Part shown: piece by piece, positions 1 through 9,900 of the stretch | Layout of the letters: every line of letters begins with the position of its first letter | Numbering within the stretch: the first letter of the stretch is position 1 | The notes under the pieces: model-generated | Seen by the model: the letters and a program-made list of their open reading frames with translations, nothing else | What the model was told of the DNA's origin: nothing | The model's database searches: none | Translations under genes and position numbers: made by a program | Source: Paenibacillus bovis | Lineage (GTDB): Bacteria > Bacillota > Bacilli > Paenibacillales > Paenibacillaceae | Assembly: GCF_001421015.2 (NCBI RefSeq) | Contig: NZ_CP013023.1 | Location: 3,527,501-3,591,500, forward strand | DNA: 64,000 nucleotides | Reading direction: 5' to 3'

Positions 1-973
1 CGCAGGCTGTAGTAGCGTCTGCACTCTGGAACGTTCCCTGCAGCGTCGTTGTTACCATGGATGGCGTCTCTCCCAGCACCCGGGCTGCTTCATGCAGCTG
101 CTCTACAGGAATACCCGTGATCTTCGACGTTTTCTCTGGTGTCCAATCTGCGACCGATTGCTTCATTTCATCAAAACCAATCGTATACTGTTCGACAAAT
201 TGCTGATCAATATGTCCATTTTGGATCATCAGATGAACAAGTCCATTGAGCAGCGCTACATTGGTACCCGGAATCAACTGCAAATGCAGATCTGCATGAC
301 GGGCAGTTAACGTATGGCGAGGATCAACGGCAATGATATAAGGCTTGCCTTCCCGCTGTTTGCGCTGCATAATCCGCTCATGCAGTACTGTTCCTGTCTC
401 CGCTACATTATGACCGAACAGCATCAATGTATCGGTTACATCGACATCGTCAAAGGAAGCCGGTGTTCCATCTGCGCCAAATGACTGCAGCAGGCAGAAC
501 TCTGTAGTTGCTGTACAGAGGCGGGTATTGGCATCCAGCAAATGGGTATGCAGGCCGGCACGGCCGATTTTGGCAATTGTATAGTAGTCTTCCAGGTATC
601 CCTGACCAGTGGAATAGATCGCGATACTGTTACTGCCCTGCTGCTCCAGGGATTCTTTTGCTTTGGAGACAATCAGCTCCATTGCTTCTTCCCAGCTCGC
701 CGGTTCCAGCTGCCCATTATCCCGGCGAATCAGCGGTGTCAGCAGCCGGTCGGAACTGTTATTGGCATACCATTGATTTTCCCCTTTGGGACCGAGTCGT
801 CCACGGTTGATCGGATGCTGTCCATTCCCTTTGATACCGACGATTTTGTCGTCTTTGACAGCAATATGACAGCCGCAGCCGATTGAGCAAATATTGCAGG
901 TGCTATACACCCATTTATCGACTTCACCCTGACTGTATATGTTCATATCAATACGTTCTTTTTGCCAGCTCAT
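1..973 (-). CDS. Molybdopterin oxidoreductase, N-terminal part (gene runs off the left edge)
   Basis: The first 324 residues of a large Mo/W-bis-MGD oxidoreductase of the nitrate reductase/formate dehydrogenase superfamily are present; the C-terminal part lies outside the window. Near the N-terminus is a 4Fe-4S motif, C26-x2-C29-x3-C33, but at the usual fourth-Cys position (27 residues later) there is Gly61, in GRLGPKG where LCxKG is expected. Cys153 in NTRLC is the likely molybdenum ligand, as in nitrate reductases and formate dehydrogenases. No twin-arginine signal is seen, so a cytoplasmic (assimilatory nitrate reductase-like) role is favoured, but the substrate cannot be told. Its ATG overlaps the stop of the preceding gene as ATGA, indicating translational coupling. 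Cofactor genes moeA-mobB lie at about 22.5-24.4 kb. Confidence 0.88.
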   Translation of the reverse strand, partial: MSWQKERIDMNIYSQGEVDKWVYSTCNICSIGCGCHIAVKDDKIVGIKGNGQHPINRGRLGPKGENQWYANNSSDRLLTPLIRRDNGQLEPASWEEAMELIVSKAKESLEQQGSNSIAIYSTGQGYLEDYYTIAKIGRAGLHTHLLDANTRLCTATTEFCLLQSFGADGTPASFDDVDVTDTLMLFGHNVAETGTVLHERIMQRKQREGKPYIIAVDPRHTLTARHADLHLQLIPGTNVALLNGLVHLMIQNGHIDQQFVEQYTIGFDEMKQSVADWTPEKTSKITGIPVEQLHEAARVLGETPSMVTTTLQGTFQSADATTAC

Positions 974-1467
974 AGGCTCACCTCCAGATAAAAGGTCGGC
1001 ACGACATACTTGATTGCCGCCTGACCATACATTTCACGCAGATGTACAGCGATCTCATCCAGCTGCTCACGCATATGCTCATACCGACTATGAACCTGAT
1101 CGGTATGCTCTGTCTCAAATGAAGGCATCCAGTGCACAGCTCGTACCCAGGCACGCATAGTCGGTTCTGCCACTTCATTATTCTGATATAAAATCGACAA
1201 ATATGAACGAATCTGATCAAGCGACACTGCAGCTGAATCGGAGTGCTGCTCGGACTGAGATGACGGCTTATGATTTTTATGATCTTCATGATGTATTTGC
1301 TCCGAGTCAGCGGTTAATACAGGGATTAGCTTTTCCAGTGCTTCTTGTTGTTCGTGGAGTGAATAGCGAATCAACTCAATAAGTGGATGCTTCATCGGTG
1401 CAGTCTGCTCCAGCACCTGATTAACATCGTCCGACATCGCTTTGCAATAAGGCAGTAATGGATTCAT
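970..1467 (-). CDS. Unknown 165-aa helical protein coupled to the molybdoenzyme
   Basis: I do not recognise this protein. It is mostly predicted helical, with a hydrophilic His/Glu/Ser-rich stretch around residues 55-80 that looks like a linker between two helical parts. There is no signal peptide or membrane segment. The start ATG has a good GAGGAGG site 6 nt upstream. Its stop codon overlaps the start of the molybdopterin oxidoreductase (ATGA), so the two are almost certainly co-translated. By analogy with NarJ/TorD-type helical chaperones or DUF1641-type partners of formate dehydrogenases it may help maturation or electron transfer, but this is inference from position only. Confidence 0.75.
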   Translation of the reverse strand: MNPLLPYCKAMSDDVNQVLEQTAPMKHPLIELIRYSLHEQQEALEKLIPVLTADSEQIHHEDHKNHKPSSQSEQHSDSAAVSLDQIRSYLSILYQNNEVAEPTMRAWVRAVHWMPSFETEHTDQVHSRYEHMREQLDEIAVHLREMYGQAAIKYVVPTFYLEVSL

Positions 1468-1528
1468 GCTGTACCTCCTCGAGTTGGCAGAGCCAAAATA
1501 ATTCTCTGCTCAGGATAGGATCGTTATA

Positions 1529-1557
1529 GTTATACAAGGTCATAAGCCATTACCCAA
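1529..1557 (-). promoter_or_regulatory. Candidate SigA promoter of the molybdoenzyme operon
   Basis: On the minus strand a TTGGGT (1557-1552) is followed after 17 nt by TATAAC (1534-1529), about 60 nt upstream of the 165-aa gene. The fit is reasonable but not perfect. Confidence 0.4.
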
Positions 1558-1598
1558 ATTTTGAATATGCCTACCTCTACATATGTATACTCACGCAA

Positions 1599-1643
1599 AA
1601 TAACCGATAGTCTGCAGCGATAACAGCAGATCTATCGGTTATT
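1599..1643 (-). terminator. Hairpin terminator downstream of the aldo/keto reductase
   Basis: A 12-bp perfect inverted repeat (AATAACCGATAG with CTATCGGTTATT) extended inward by TCTGC/GCAGA. On the minus strand it is followed by a short T-rich stretch (ATTTTG). It separates two minus-strand transcription units. Confidence 0.6.
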
Positions 1644-1813
1644 TATACATAATTAATGCTGTGATGATATTTAAGAATTATTCGGTCAGGAAAGTATCGC
1701 TTCTACGTGCTATGGTCGTATACGCAAACGGCTTACCTGCCGACTCATCCACCATGCAGTATGACCGGATTTGTTATAGAATACAGCGGCTGGTTATACG
1801 TTATACGCCTACA

Positions 1814-2710
1814 TCAGATCTGTCCGACCCACTCCGATTCGGCAGTAGCGAACCAGCGCTGACGAATATGGTCGAACTCTTCTTTGGACAGTACTCCGTC
1901 TGCGATCAGGGCTGCATTTTCAGACCAGCGGTTAGGCTTGGTTGTACCAACAATCATCGTATCCACACCGGGAATACTCAGTGTAAATCGCAGCGCCTGC
2001 TTGATACTGTTTTGTACATCGTCGTTCTGTAAAAATGTATAATTCAGGTCACGCAGCCGATTCCAATAGACAAAAGCATAATCCTGCGGCTCTACCTGCT
2101 CACGTGTCCACGCCGCGTTCGCAATCGGACGCTTGGCTGTAATGCCCATACCACGTTCACGTGCCCGAGGAATGGTAAGGGAAATCGCTTCCTGATCGGC
2201 AATATTAACCGATGTCTCCAGACTGTCAAACACACCTGTCTCTATCGCGTACAATGCATCGGCGCTATCTCCGCTGTAACCGATATAACGTGTTTTGCCC
2301 TGCTGCTTGGCACGCTGAAGTACCTCGATCACTTCTCCCCGGCGCAATACCTCTTCCGAGCAGCTGTGTAGATGAATCATATCCAGATGATCGGTCTGCA
2401 GGCGACGAAGACTGCGGTCGATACTCTGTTCCAGCATATTGCGATCCCAGTCGGGGGCATCGAATCCGGCTGCGTGACCGCATTTGCTAAACAGGTAATA
2501 GTCATCTCGCCGATCTGCCAGCGCATTGCCGATAAGCTCTTCGCTGTCTCCATAACATTCGGCTGTATCAATAATATTCAGCCCTGCATCCATTGCACTG
2601 TGCAGCAGCTGATCAACCTCGCTTTGTGAGACACCGCTTCCAATTTCCGAACCGCCAAATCCAAGCACACTTACTTGCATATCCGTATTGCCATATTTAC
2701 GCTTTTCCAT
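1814..2710 (-). CDS. Aldo/keto reductase
   Basis: A 298-residue NAD(P)H-dependent aldo/keto reductase that should reduce aldehydes or ketones in the cytosol. The N-terminus has the strand-glycine pattern VSVLGFGGSEIG. The catalytic tetrad is visible as Asp48 (IIDTAE), Tyr53 (CYG), Lys76 (FSKCG) and the His of IHLHS near residue 113-115. A C-terminal GTTKPN motif matches the cofactor phosphate-binding region. The ATG follows GAAGGAGG with 9-nt spacing. It is monocistronic between a promoter gap and a hairpin. The substrate is unknown; the family includes general stress reductases such as YhdN/IolS-type enzymes. Confidence 0.88.
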   Translation of the reverse strand: MEKRKYGNTDMQVSVLGFGGSEIGSGVSQSEVDQLLHSAMDAGLNIIDTAECYGDSEELIGNALADRRDDYYLFSKCGHAAGFDAPDWDRNMLEQSIDRSLRRLQTDHLDMIHLHSCSEEVLRRGEVIEVLQRAKQQGKTRYIGYSGDSADALYAIETGVFDSLETSVNIADQEAISLTIPRARERGMGITAKRPIANAAWTREQVEPQDYAFVYWNRLRDLNYTFLQNDDVQNSIKQALRFTLSIPGVDTMIVGTTKPNRWSENAALIADGVLSKEEFDHIRQRWFATAESEWVGQI

Positions 2711-3040
2711 GATGTATAGCCTCCTTCGGTTATGTGGTCTGAAGTCTTTTGTCCGACTCTCAGACAGGTGCCATCATATGTGTTCCAATCTGCTGTACGT
2801 TATGTATTACCCGATTTACGGAAAAATAGCGGATGTTTGCCGAATTTATATATAAGAAGTGATTTTCCACCCGAAATGATGGTACCTGCACATACGCTAT
2901 GGTTCCTGTTTGTTATATCCCGAGTAATCCCTATACACTGCACTACAATCCTTATCCAGCATACTCTGATTCTTATAAAAAACCCGGACAGCTCGGGGAA
3001 CTGTCCGGGTAGTGAGATATACATTGAAGGCAGCGTGCAA
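2711..3040. other. Intergenic region, 330 bp
   Basis: Contains the upstream region of the aldo/keto reductase gene and, at its left end, the terminator of brnQ (2972-3010). No open frame here has a credible ribosome site or recognisable protein. Confidence 0.5.
2972..3010 (-). terminator. Rho-independent terminator of brnQ
   Basis: Perfect 10-bp stem ACCCGGACAG/CTGTCCGGGT with 9-nt loop, followed on the minus strand by TTTTTTATAAG. It lies 30 nt beyond the brnQ stop. Confidence 0.85.
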
Positions 3041-4375
3041 TCAGGAATTAACCAGCGATGAATCCTTGCGGACTCTGCTGATTACATATCCGCCGAGTGC
3101 GCCGATAATGGCTGGCAGCACCCATCCAAGACCAATCGTATACATAGGCAGATAACTGCCCAGGAATTCATCCAGTGCAGCTAGATGGAATGGAGTTGCT
3201 TTGAGACCATCAGCCAAACTGATAATGAAGACGAGCAGCATACTTCCCTGGTACACGAGTCGTTCCCCTTTGAACAAGGAATGACAGAAGGTCAGGAACA
3301 TCAGCACAATCGCCAGCGGATAGATGATCGTCAGAACCGGTACCGAAATAGTAATCAGCTCATTCAGACCAATATTGGCAATAACCGCACTGAAAATACA
3401 CAGACCAACAACCAGCTTTTTATACGAAAAGCGCGGCAGCAGCTTATGGAAGTATGAAGCACAGGACGTGATCAGACCGATACTTGTGGTTAGACAGGCA
3501 ATCGTGATCATCAACCCCAGGAAAATACCGCCGGATGTACCAAAGTAATAGCTGGACATCCGTGCCAGAATCTGACCGCCATTCTCCAGATAGCCAAATG
3601 CCGTAACGGTAGATGCACTAATATAAGAAAGTGCTACATAAATCACCGACAAAATTACGGCAGCAATACAGGCTGCTTTGACACAGACGGTAACGATCTG
3701 TCTCCGGCTGGTCGCGCCGCGGCTGCGAATCGCGTTAATTACAATAATGCCAAATACAAAAGCAGCTAGCGCATCCATGGTCAGATAACCTTCCTGAAAA
3801 CCATTGAACAGTGCATGTGTACTGTATTTCTCCAGTGGCTGCTGGAATCCTCCGAGCGGATACAGCAGACCGACAATAACCAGTATACTGATAAAGGTCA
3901 GCTTGATCGGAGTCAGCACTTTACCGACAATATCGACGATACGCGCTGGATTCAGCGAGAAGAAACACGTAATGCCGAAAAAGATAATCGAGAAAATAGC
4001 AGCAGCTAACGTGTACTCGTCCGCAGACAGGAACGGCTTGACGCCAATCTCGAAAGAAACATTACCGGTCCGCGGAATAGCAAACAGCGGCCCAATCGCC
4101 AGATACAGTACTGTAGTGAATACCAGACCGAATACAGGATGTACCCGGCTCGCCAGCGACTGCAGATCATCCTTGCCGGAGAATCCCAGCGCAATAACGC
4201 CCAGAGTAGGCAGCCCTACTCCCGTAATCAGAAAGCCAATATTAGCCGGCCAAAAGTTGGTTCCGGCAGACTGGCCCAGCATGGTTGGGAAAATAAGATT
4301 CCCTGCACCGAAAAAGAGCGCAAACAGCATTAATCCAATAACTACGATGAATGAAAATGGTATTTTTTTCTCCAA
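3041..4375 (-). CDS. brnQ: Branched-chain amino acid transport system II carrier protein
   Basis: A cation-coupled carrier for leucine, isoleucine and valine of the LIVCS family, in the cytoplasmic membrane. About twelve hydrophobic segments are visible. The family signature is GLMLFALFFGAGNLIFP close to the N-terminus. I chose a TTG start at 4375, giving LEKKIPFSF as N-terminus and 444 residues, because GGAGG sits 7 nt upstream; the in-frame ATG at 4405 has no ribosome site and would add ten residues not typical of the family. It is followed by a strong terminator. No T-box or other riboswitch could be made out in the region ahead of it. Confidence 0.93.
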   Translation of the reverse strand: MEKKIPFSFIVVIGLMLFALFFGAGNLIFPTMLGQSAGTNFWPANIGFLITGVGLPTLGVIALGFSGKDDLQSLASRVHPVFGLVFTTVLYLAIGPLFAIPRTGNVSFEIGVKPFLSADEYTLAAAIFSIIFFGITCFFSLNPARIVDIVGKVLTPIKLTFISILVIVGLLYPLGGFQQPLEKYSTHALFNGFQEGYLTMDALAAFVFGIIVINAIRSRGATSRRQIVTVCVKAACIAAVILSVIYVALSYISASTVTAFGYLENGGQILARMSSYYFGTSGGIFLGLMITIACLTTSIGLITSCASYFHKLLPRFSYKKLVVGLCIFSAVIANIGLNELITISVPVLTIIYPLAIVLMFLTFCHSLFKGERLVYQGSMLLVFIISLADGLKATPFHLAALDEFLGSYLPMYTIGLGWVLPAIIGALGGYVISRVRKDSSLVNS

Positions 4376-4737
4376 AGAACGAACCTCCGATAAATCGCTA
4401 TGCAATTCTATTTGTCATCCGGTCCGGATCGATCTCTCCACTCCTACAGTGCTCCAGGTGCCGGATGCCATGCGTTCGAAATTCTTTTCATTTACGGATG
4501 ATACAGCTGTTCCGCTTCAACGCGCCGATGTATACATGTACACTGACGCATGATTGACCGCTGCCCCGTTCCTTTTGCCGCCTCCAAATCAATGTGATTA
4601 AAGCATATCTCACGCATAAGGTTATATTTTAACCCACTCCGCCCAATGCCTCAATGACAATTATTGAGAATTGCAAAATATTCTTTTTCCGGCCGGACGA
4701 TTCAAGCATGTCATTCTCATAGTAATACTGCCGACAG

Positions 4738-5610
4738 CTACTGTATATTATGCTTCTGCCGATTCATGATCCGGTACTGGCTGGGCGTGTATCCGGTCTT
4801 TTTTTTGAAAATAACGCTAAAATTGGCGGTATGTGCATAACCCGTTCGCTCAGCGATCAGGGCGATACTGAGCGTACTACTGCGCAGCAGCTCACGGGCT
4901 GCACGCAGCCGGATCGTCTGCAAATATTCCCGGAAATGAAAACCGGTAATCTGCGGGAAAATCCGGCACAGGTACGAAGGACTAATATAAAATCGTTCCG
5001 AGATCTCCTGCAGCGTGAGCGGCTCATCAAAATGTTCGTTGATATACCGGGCTATCTCGGTAATTTTGGTCTCCATCGGATGGGTAGTCGACAGAGGAGC
5101 AGCTGGCTGTCCCTGTTCCCGCCGTCTTAACCGGTATAAGCGAATCAGCAGTCCTGTCAGCAGACAGCGGCTATATTCAATATACCCGGCTTCCCGGCGC
5201 TCCATTTCGGTTAGCAGTTCCTGCAGACATTGTTCGATAGCGGTCTGTTCCTCGGGCGGCAGACGATAGAGATGATCTCGTCCCAACTCCTGCAGCGGGA
5301 ACAACAGTCCTCCTCCCTGACGAATAAACTCTTCGGTAAAATTAACCAGAATCCGCTCACATAACAGCGCATCTGTACTGACTGTCCGGTGCAGATCTGT
5401 CGGACAAATGAAAACCAGATCGCCCTTACCTGCATGAACAGCTGTTTCATTAATAAAGTAAGTCCTTCCCCCATCCTGTACATAAAAAATCTCGTAGCTG
5501 GCATGGGAATGATAACGAGGCATCGCAGTGTAGCCAGTCTGCCGCAAATAATGAATACGCATACTCTCCTGTGGATCGATACTGTAACCGACTGCTGCCA
5601 GAGTCTCCAT
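4738..5610 (-). CDS. AraC-family transcriptional regulator with cupin sensor domain
   Basis: About 290 residues. The N-terminal half (to about residue 160) looks like the cupin sugar-binding domain of AraC regulators (RYHSHASYEIFYVQ, then a FICPTDLH segment). The C-terminal 100 residues are two helix-turn-helix motifs with the usual TLQEISERFYISPSYLCRIF and TGYAHTANFSVIFKKKTG features. The ATG at 5610 is preferred because AAGGAGG lies 8 nt upstream; an ATG six bases earlier is too close to that site. It is transcribed away from the pectinesterase-pectate lyase pair and shares a 250-bp region with it, so it is the obvious candidate regulator of pectin use; this is inference. Confidence 0.9.
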   Translation of the reverse strand: METLAAVGYSIDPQESMRIHYLRQTGYTAMPRYHSHASYEIFYVQDGGRTYFINETAVHAGKGDLVFICPTDLHRTVSTDALLCERILVNFTEEFIRQGGGLLFPLQELGRDHLYRLPPEEQTAIEQCLQELLTEMERREAGYIEYSRCLLTGLLIRLYRLRRREQGQPAAPLSTTHPMETKITEIARYINEHFDEPLTLQEISERFYISPSYLCRIFPQITGFHFREYLQTIRLRAARELLRSSTLSIALIAERTGYAHTANFSVIFKKKTGYTPSQYRIMNRQKHNIQ

Positions 5611-5860
5611 CTTCATTGCCTCCTTAGGATTTTACGGTCTGTTTGTATATTTTCAGCATTATCAGAAGACAATAAAAGCAAAATGTAAGCGTATTCTAGA
5701 CAAGAAATACAAAATTTGTTTGTTTTACTTGTACTATAATGGCTCTGTGATCACTTGTAAATTAATGGTTATCTTTGTTGTTGGTAATCTGCCGGCACTC
5801 CGGAATCCGGCAGGTACAATCGGTTTTGCATACTTTTATTCCAAAGGAGTTGTATTGTAT
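5611..5860. promoter_or_regulatory. Divergent control region of the AraC gene and the pectin genes
   Basis: A possible -10 (TATAAT) for the rightward genes is at 5735-5740, without a convincing -35, as expected for an activator-dependent promoter. A leader hairpin with stem CTGCCGG/CCGGCAG occupies 5789-5813, about 30 nt before the ribosome site of the pectinesterase. A cre-like site lies at 5682-5699. Confidence 0.45.
5682..5699 (+). promoter_or_regulatory. Probable cre (CcpA) site of the pectin genes
   Basis: The sequence around TGTAAGCGTATTCT agrees with the Bacillus cre consensus WWTGNAARCGNWWWCAWW at all but the terminal CA/W positions (about 16 of 18). It lies between the divergent AraC and pectinesterase genes and would give glucose repression. 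Confidence 0.45.
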
Positions 5861-6919
5861 ATGAAATTGAAATTATGGCAGCCTTCCGCTCGCCCTGCTG
5901 GTCAGCGATCCTATCTGAATACCTCTATGATTATGATATGTACATGTGCAGTCGGCTTGTCACTACTGCCGGTACAGCCTGCACAAGCCCAGGATCAGCC
6001 TTTTTCATCCAGCCTGATCGCAGAAGCCAGCCAGACCAAAACGATTACCGTCGCCAAAGATGGGTCCGGTCAATACAGCAGTGTACAAGCTGCTATCGAT
6101 TCTATTGTAAGCGGTAACAATACACCTGTGACTATTTACGTCAAAAATGGAACGTACAAGGAAAAGATTACTTTTCCCAAAGATAAGCCCTATATTACAC
6201 TAACCGGTGAAAGTGCTTTCGGTACAATTCTGACGTACAACGATACAGCCGCATCTGCTGGCGGGACGACCAACAGCTCCAGTACTTTTGTGATGTCCGA
6301 CCATTTTACCGCGCAAAATATCACTTTTGCCAATACAGCCGGCAAAGATGCCGGACAAGCGGTTGCCCTGTATGTACGCGGTGATCGGGCGGTATTCAAA
6401 AATGTACGCATGCTGGGTCATCAGGATACGCTCTATACTCCCGGCAGCGGACGGCAGTACTATGAGAACTGCTATATTGAAGGCACGGTGGATTTTGTAT
6501 TTGGCAGTGCCACCGCCGTATTCAACAATTGCGAGCTGAAAAGTCTGGGCAACGGCTACATAACTGCTGCTTCTACACCTGCCGAGCAGCCTTATGGCTA
6601 TGTCCTTCTGAACTGCAGGCTGACACGAAGCGAAGCGGTTGCTAACAGTTCGGTGTATTTGGGACGTCCATGGCGTCCATACAGTTCGGTCACTTATATT
6701 AACACTACGATGGACAGTCATATCCGGCCCGAAGGCTGGAACAACTGGGGGAATGCAGCCAATGAGCAGACCGCACGCTATTCGGAATATAACAGCAAGG
6801 GAGCAGGTGCCGGCGGTACAAGAGTAGGCTGGTCCAAGCTCCTTTCTTCCAGTGAAGCATCAGCAATTACCATCTCGTCCGTGCTCGCTGGTAACGATGG
6901 ATGGAACCCGGCAAAATGA
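5861..6919 (+). CDS. Secreted pectinesterase (CE8)
   Basis: Removes methyl esters from pectin outside the cell, making polygalacturonate accessible to pectate lyase. The protein has 352 residues. The ATG at 5861 has AAAGGAG upstream and gives a long signal peptide (basic N-terminus, hydrophobic core, cleavage near AQA-QDQ at about residue 44). Carbohydrate esterase family 8 motifs are all present: GSGQYSSVQAAI, the first catalytic Asp in GHQDTLY, the second in GTVDFVFG, and the Arg of YLGRPWRPY. The frame is open further upstream but without a ribosome site. It is followed after 51 bp by the pectate lyase gene in the same direction, with which it should form an operon. Confidence 0.95.
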   Translation: MKLKLWQPSARPAGQRSYLNTSMIMICTCAVGLSLLPVQPAQAQDQPFSSSLIAEASQTKTITVAKDGSGQYSSVQAAIDSIVSGNNTPVTIYVKNGTYKEKITFPKDKPYITLTGESAFGTILTYNDTAASAGGTTNSSSTFVMSDHFTAQNITFANTAGKDAGQAVALYVRGDRAVFKNVRMLGHQDTLYTPGSGRQYYENCYIEGTVDFVFGSATAVFNNCELKSLGNGYITAASTPAEQPYGYVLLNCRLTRSEAVANSSVYLGRPWRPYSSVTYINTTMDSHIRPEGWNNWGNAANEQTARYSEYNSKGAGAGGTRVGWSKLLSSSEASAITISSVLAGNDGWNPAK

Positions 6920-6970
6920 TCAGAGAATCATCCCATACAGTTCATACTGATCAAGCGAGAGGAGAATCCA

Positions 6971-9900
6971 ATGAATTCTATAATTTCATGCTGGACACGT
7001 TCCCTGCTGGCAGCAGCTGTAGCTATTCCGCTAATAATACCCGTCGCTGCCGAAGCCGCGGATACCAGTCCGCCAGCTGATTCTGTATCTGTAGCCCTAA
7101 ACCGTATCCCTGCTTTTCCCGGCGCAGAAGGTGGTGGCATGTATACGACAGGCGGACGCGGCGGCACCGTATATGAAGTTACCAATCTTGATGATTCCGG
7201 TCCCGGTTCTCTGCGCGATGCTGTATCCGCAGGCAATCGTACAATTATTTTCCGGGTGTCCGGCAATATCCATCTTCTATCCCCTCTCAAAATCAAGGGT
7301 TCCAATCTGACCATTGCCGGACAGACGGCCCCTGGAGACGGAATTGCCGTGCTGGATTATGATACGACAATCGACAGCGATAATGTAATTATCCGCTATA
7401 TGCGCTTTCGTCTGGGTGATGCCCACCCGACCGAGAGTGATGCTTTTGGTCTGCGCAAGCACAAAAATATCATGATCGATCACTGTTCCTTTAGCAATTC
7501 GGTGGATGAAGTACTATCCCCTTACCAGAACGAGAATCTGACCGTGCAATGGTCGATCGCCTCCGAGAGTATGCTCATGTCCCATCATTCCAAGGGAAGG
7601 CATGGTTACGGCGGAATATGGGGTGGACGCAATGTAACCTTTCATCATAACCTGATTGCTCATAATGCCAGCCGCAATCCACGCTTTGCCAGCGATGCAG
7701 GGGATACGGTCGATTTTCGCAATAACATTATTTATAACTGGCAGTTCATGGCGACCTATGGCGGCGAGAATATTGCAGCCAATATGGTCGGCAATTATTA
7801 CAAATACGGCCCGGACACCGCCCGCAGTGTACGCGGCATGATCCGTGATACACCGTCCGCTACCAGTCAGTGGTATATTGACGGCAACCATGTCGACGGC
7901 TATCCGGACATGACCGCGGATAACTGGCTTGCCATGCCGGATGCTCCTGCTGCCGCGCGATTGAGCGAACCGGTCGCTATGCCTTATCCAATTGCGGATG
8001 AGAGCGCAGAACAGGCCTATACATCGGTGCTGGCAGAAGCCGGAGCTACGCGGCCCAAGCGTGATTCTATCGATGCCCGTCTCATGAACGAGGTATCCCA
8101 GCGCAGCGGCAGAATGCTGAATTCGCCTGTCGAGGCAGGCGGCTATCCTGAGCTGCTGAGCATACCCGCTCCCGAGGATCGGGATCATGACGGCATGCCG
8201 GACACCTGGGAGATCCAGCACGGGCTGAATCCGGTTGATGCCTCGGACAGCTTGCTTATTGGTGCAGATGGATATACGCATCTGGAGAATTACCTGAACG
8301 AGCTGGCTGCCTCTGGCACATCTGTGAACCCGGCAGTCAATATACTTACCCCTGAGCCAAATCAGCTGATTCAGGCTGATCAACCGTTCACAGTAACAGC
8401 AGACGCCTATAATCCCGATAGCCGTATTGTCAGCGTCGATTTCTATTCCGGCGATAAGCAGCTTGGCCGGGATACGACTGCACCTTATGAATATCGCTGG
8501 CATAACGTACCGGAAGGTACGCATTATATTACTGCCCGTGCAACAGATGACACCGGCACAGCCACCAGCAGTTCAACGATTATCCTGCATGCAGTGGGGC
8601 CGGATACAGAAGAACCATGGACAACCGTCGATATTGGCAAAGTTGGTGTTCACGGTACTGCGACTGCTGCGGCAGATCATATGACCATACGCGGCAGCGG
8701 TCGTTATGGCGAAGGCGATTCGCTGAGTACCAGTCAGCGGCGAGATGACTTCTCCCTTACTTATCAACAGCTGAACGGTGATTTTGAAATGATCTCGCGG
8801 ATCGATAATCAGTCACGGATCGATAACAATGCCCAAGCCGGCATGATGATCCGCAGTAGTCTGGAGCCTGATGCCCAAATGGCTGCACTAACCCAATCCA
8901 CTGTCAAATATGGTCAGGCCGGACGATTTATCCATCGTCTGCACCCGGGAGACAAAGCAATCGACAAACAGACCGAGGACTTCCTCGCACCCGGTTATAT
9001 GAAACTGGTGCGTACCGGTGATACGGTCTATGCTTTTCTCTCGCAATACGGAAAAGAGTGGATTCAGGCGGGGTCGGTGCAACTGCCTGGTATGCCGGAC
9101 ACTGTCTATGCAGGCTTTGCTGCGGATGCAGCAGCTATCGATAACGATATTCACAATTACAATACCGCGCAGTTTTCCGATATTTCGATTCGCAGGCTGG
9201 AGCATATGCCGTCCGTACCGGATAATGTGTACGGTACAGCCGTCAATAAAGGAATTCAGATTCGCTGGGCACCATCAGCTGAAGCAGATATGTATACTGT
9301 CGAGCGCGCTTTGATCGAGAATGGCCGCTATACAGTTATGGCTGACAAAGTAAAACAGACAGAATACACAGACCAGACTGCTGCTGTAGGACAGCTCTAT
9401 TATTACCGGGTGACCGCTGTGAATACATCCAGCAGCAGTCTGCCTTCTGTACCGGTCTCTGCTGCGATAGCTTCCGACGAACCGATAACCGCTTACTGGG
9501 CACTCGATGATTTTGAACAGGACAAGGCCGGTTCTCCTCCAAGCGGTTATACTTTGGAACCTGCACATCCCGGTACAGACGAGTATCATGTGCTGATAGG
9601 TAATCTCCTCAATTCATCTGGTAATACAACTGCGCCTGGAAGGCAGGGACTGATCCTGAGCGATGCCGGTAAAGAAACGACCAGGATCACCAAGCGCTTT
9701 AAGGAACAGACCGGTACGGTTATACTTGATACCTATATTCAGCTAAGTGAAACGGCTTCCTATGACCGCATGCTGCAGTTGCTGAACACACCCGGCGGTT
9801 ATGCTGCTGTCGCTATCAATGCCGGTCCAGAGGGCTTTTCCTACTATGCTTCTTCCAAAGAAGTGCGTCCGCTTGGCGATCAGATACCTCAGCCGGGACA

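Larger units (their letters stand above)
1468..1813. other. Intergenic region, 346 bp
   Basis: Holds the promoter of the molybdoenzyme operon on its left side and the terminator hairpin of the aldo/keto reductase at 1599-1643. No further gene is supported in it. Confidence 0.6.

Noticed and set aside
4376..4737. T-box or other amino-acid riboswitch ahead of brnQ
   Set aside because: No T-box sequence (GGUGGNACCGCG type), specifier loop or terminator-antiterminator pair could be found.
5720..5860. Longer pectinesterase N-terminus starting at 5720
   Set aside because: The extra 47 residues lack a ribosome site and would bury the signal peptide; the ATG at 5861 has both.
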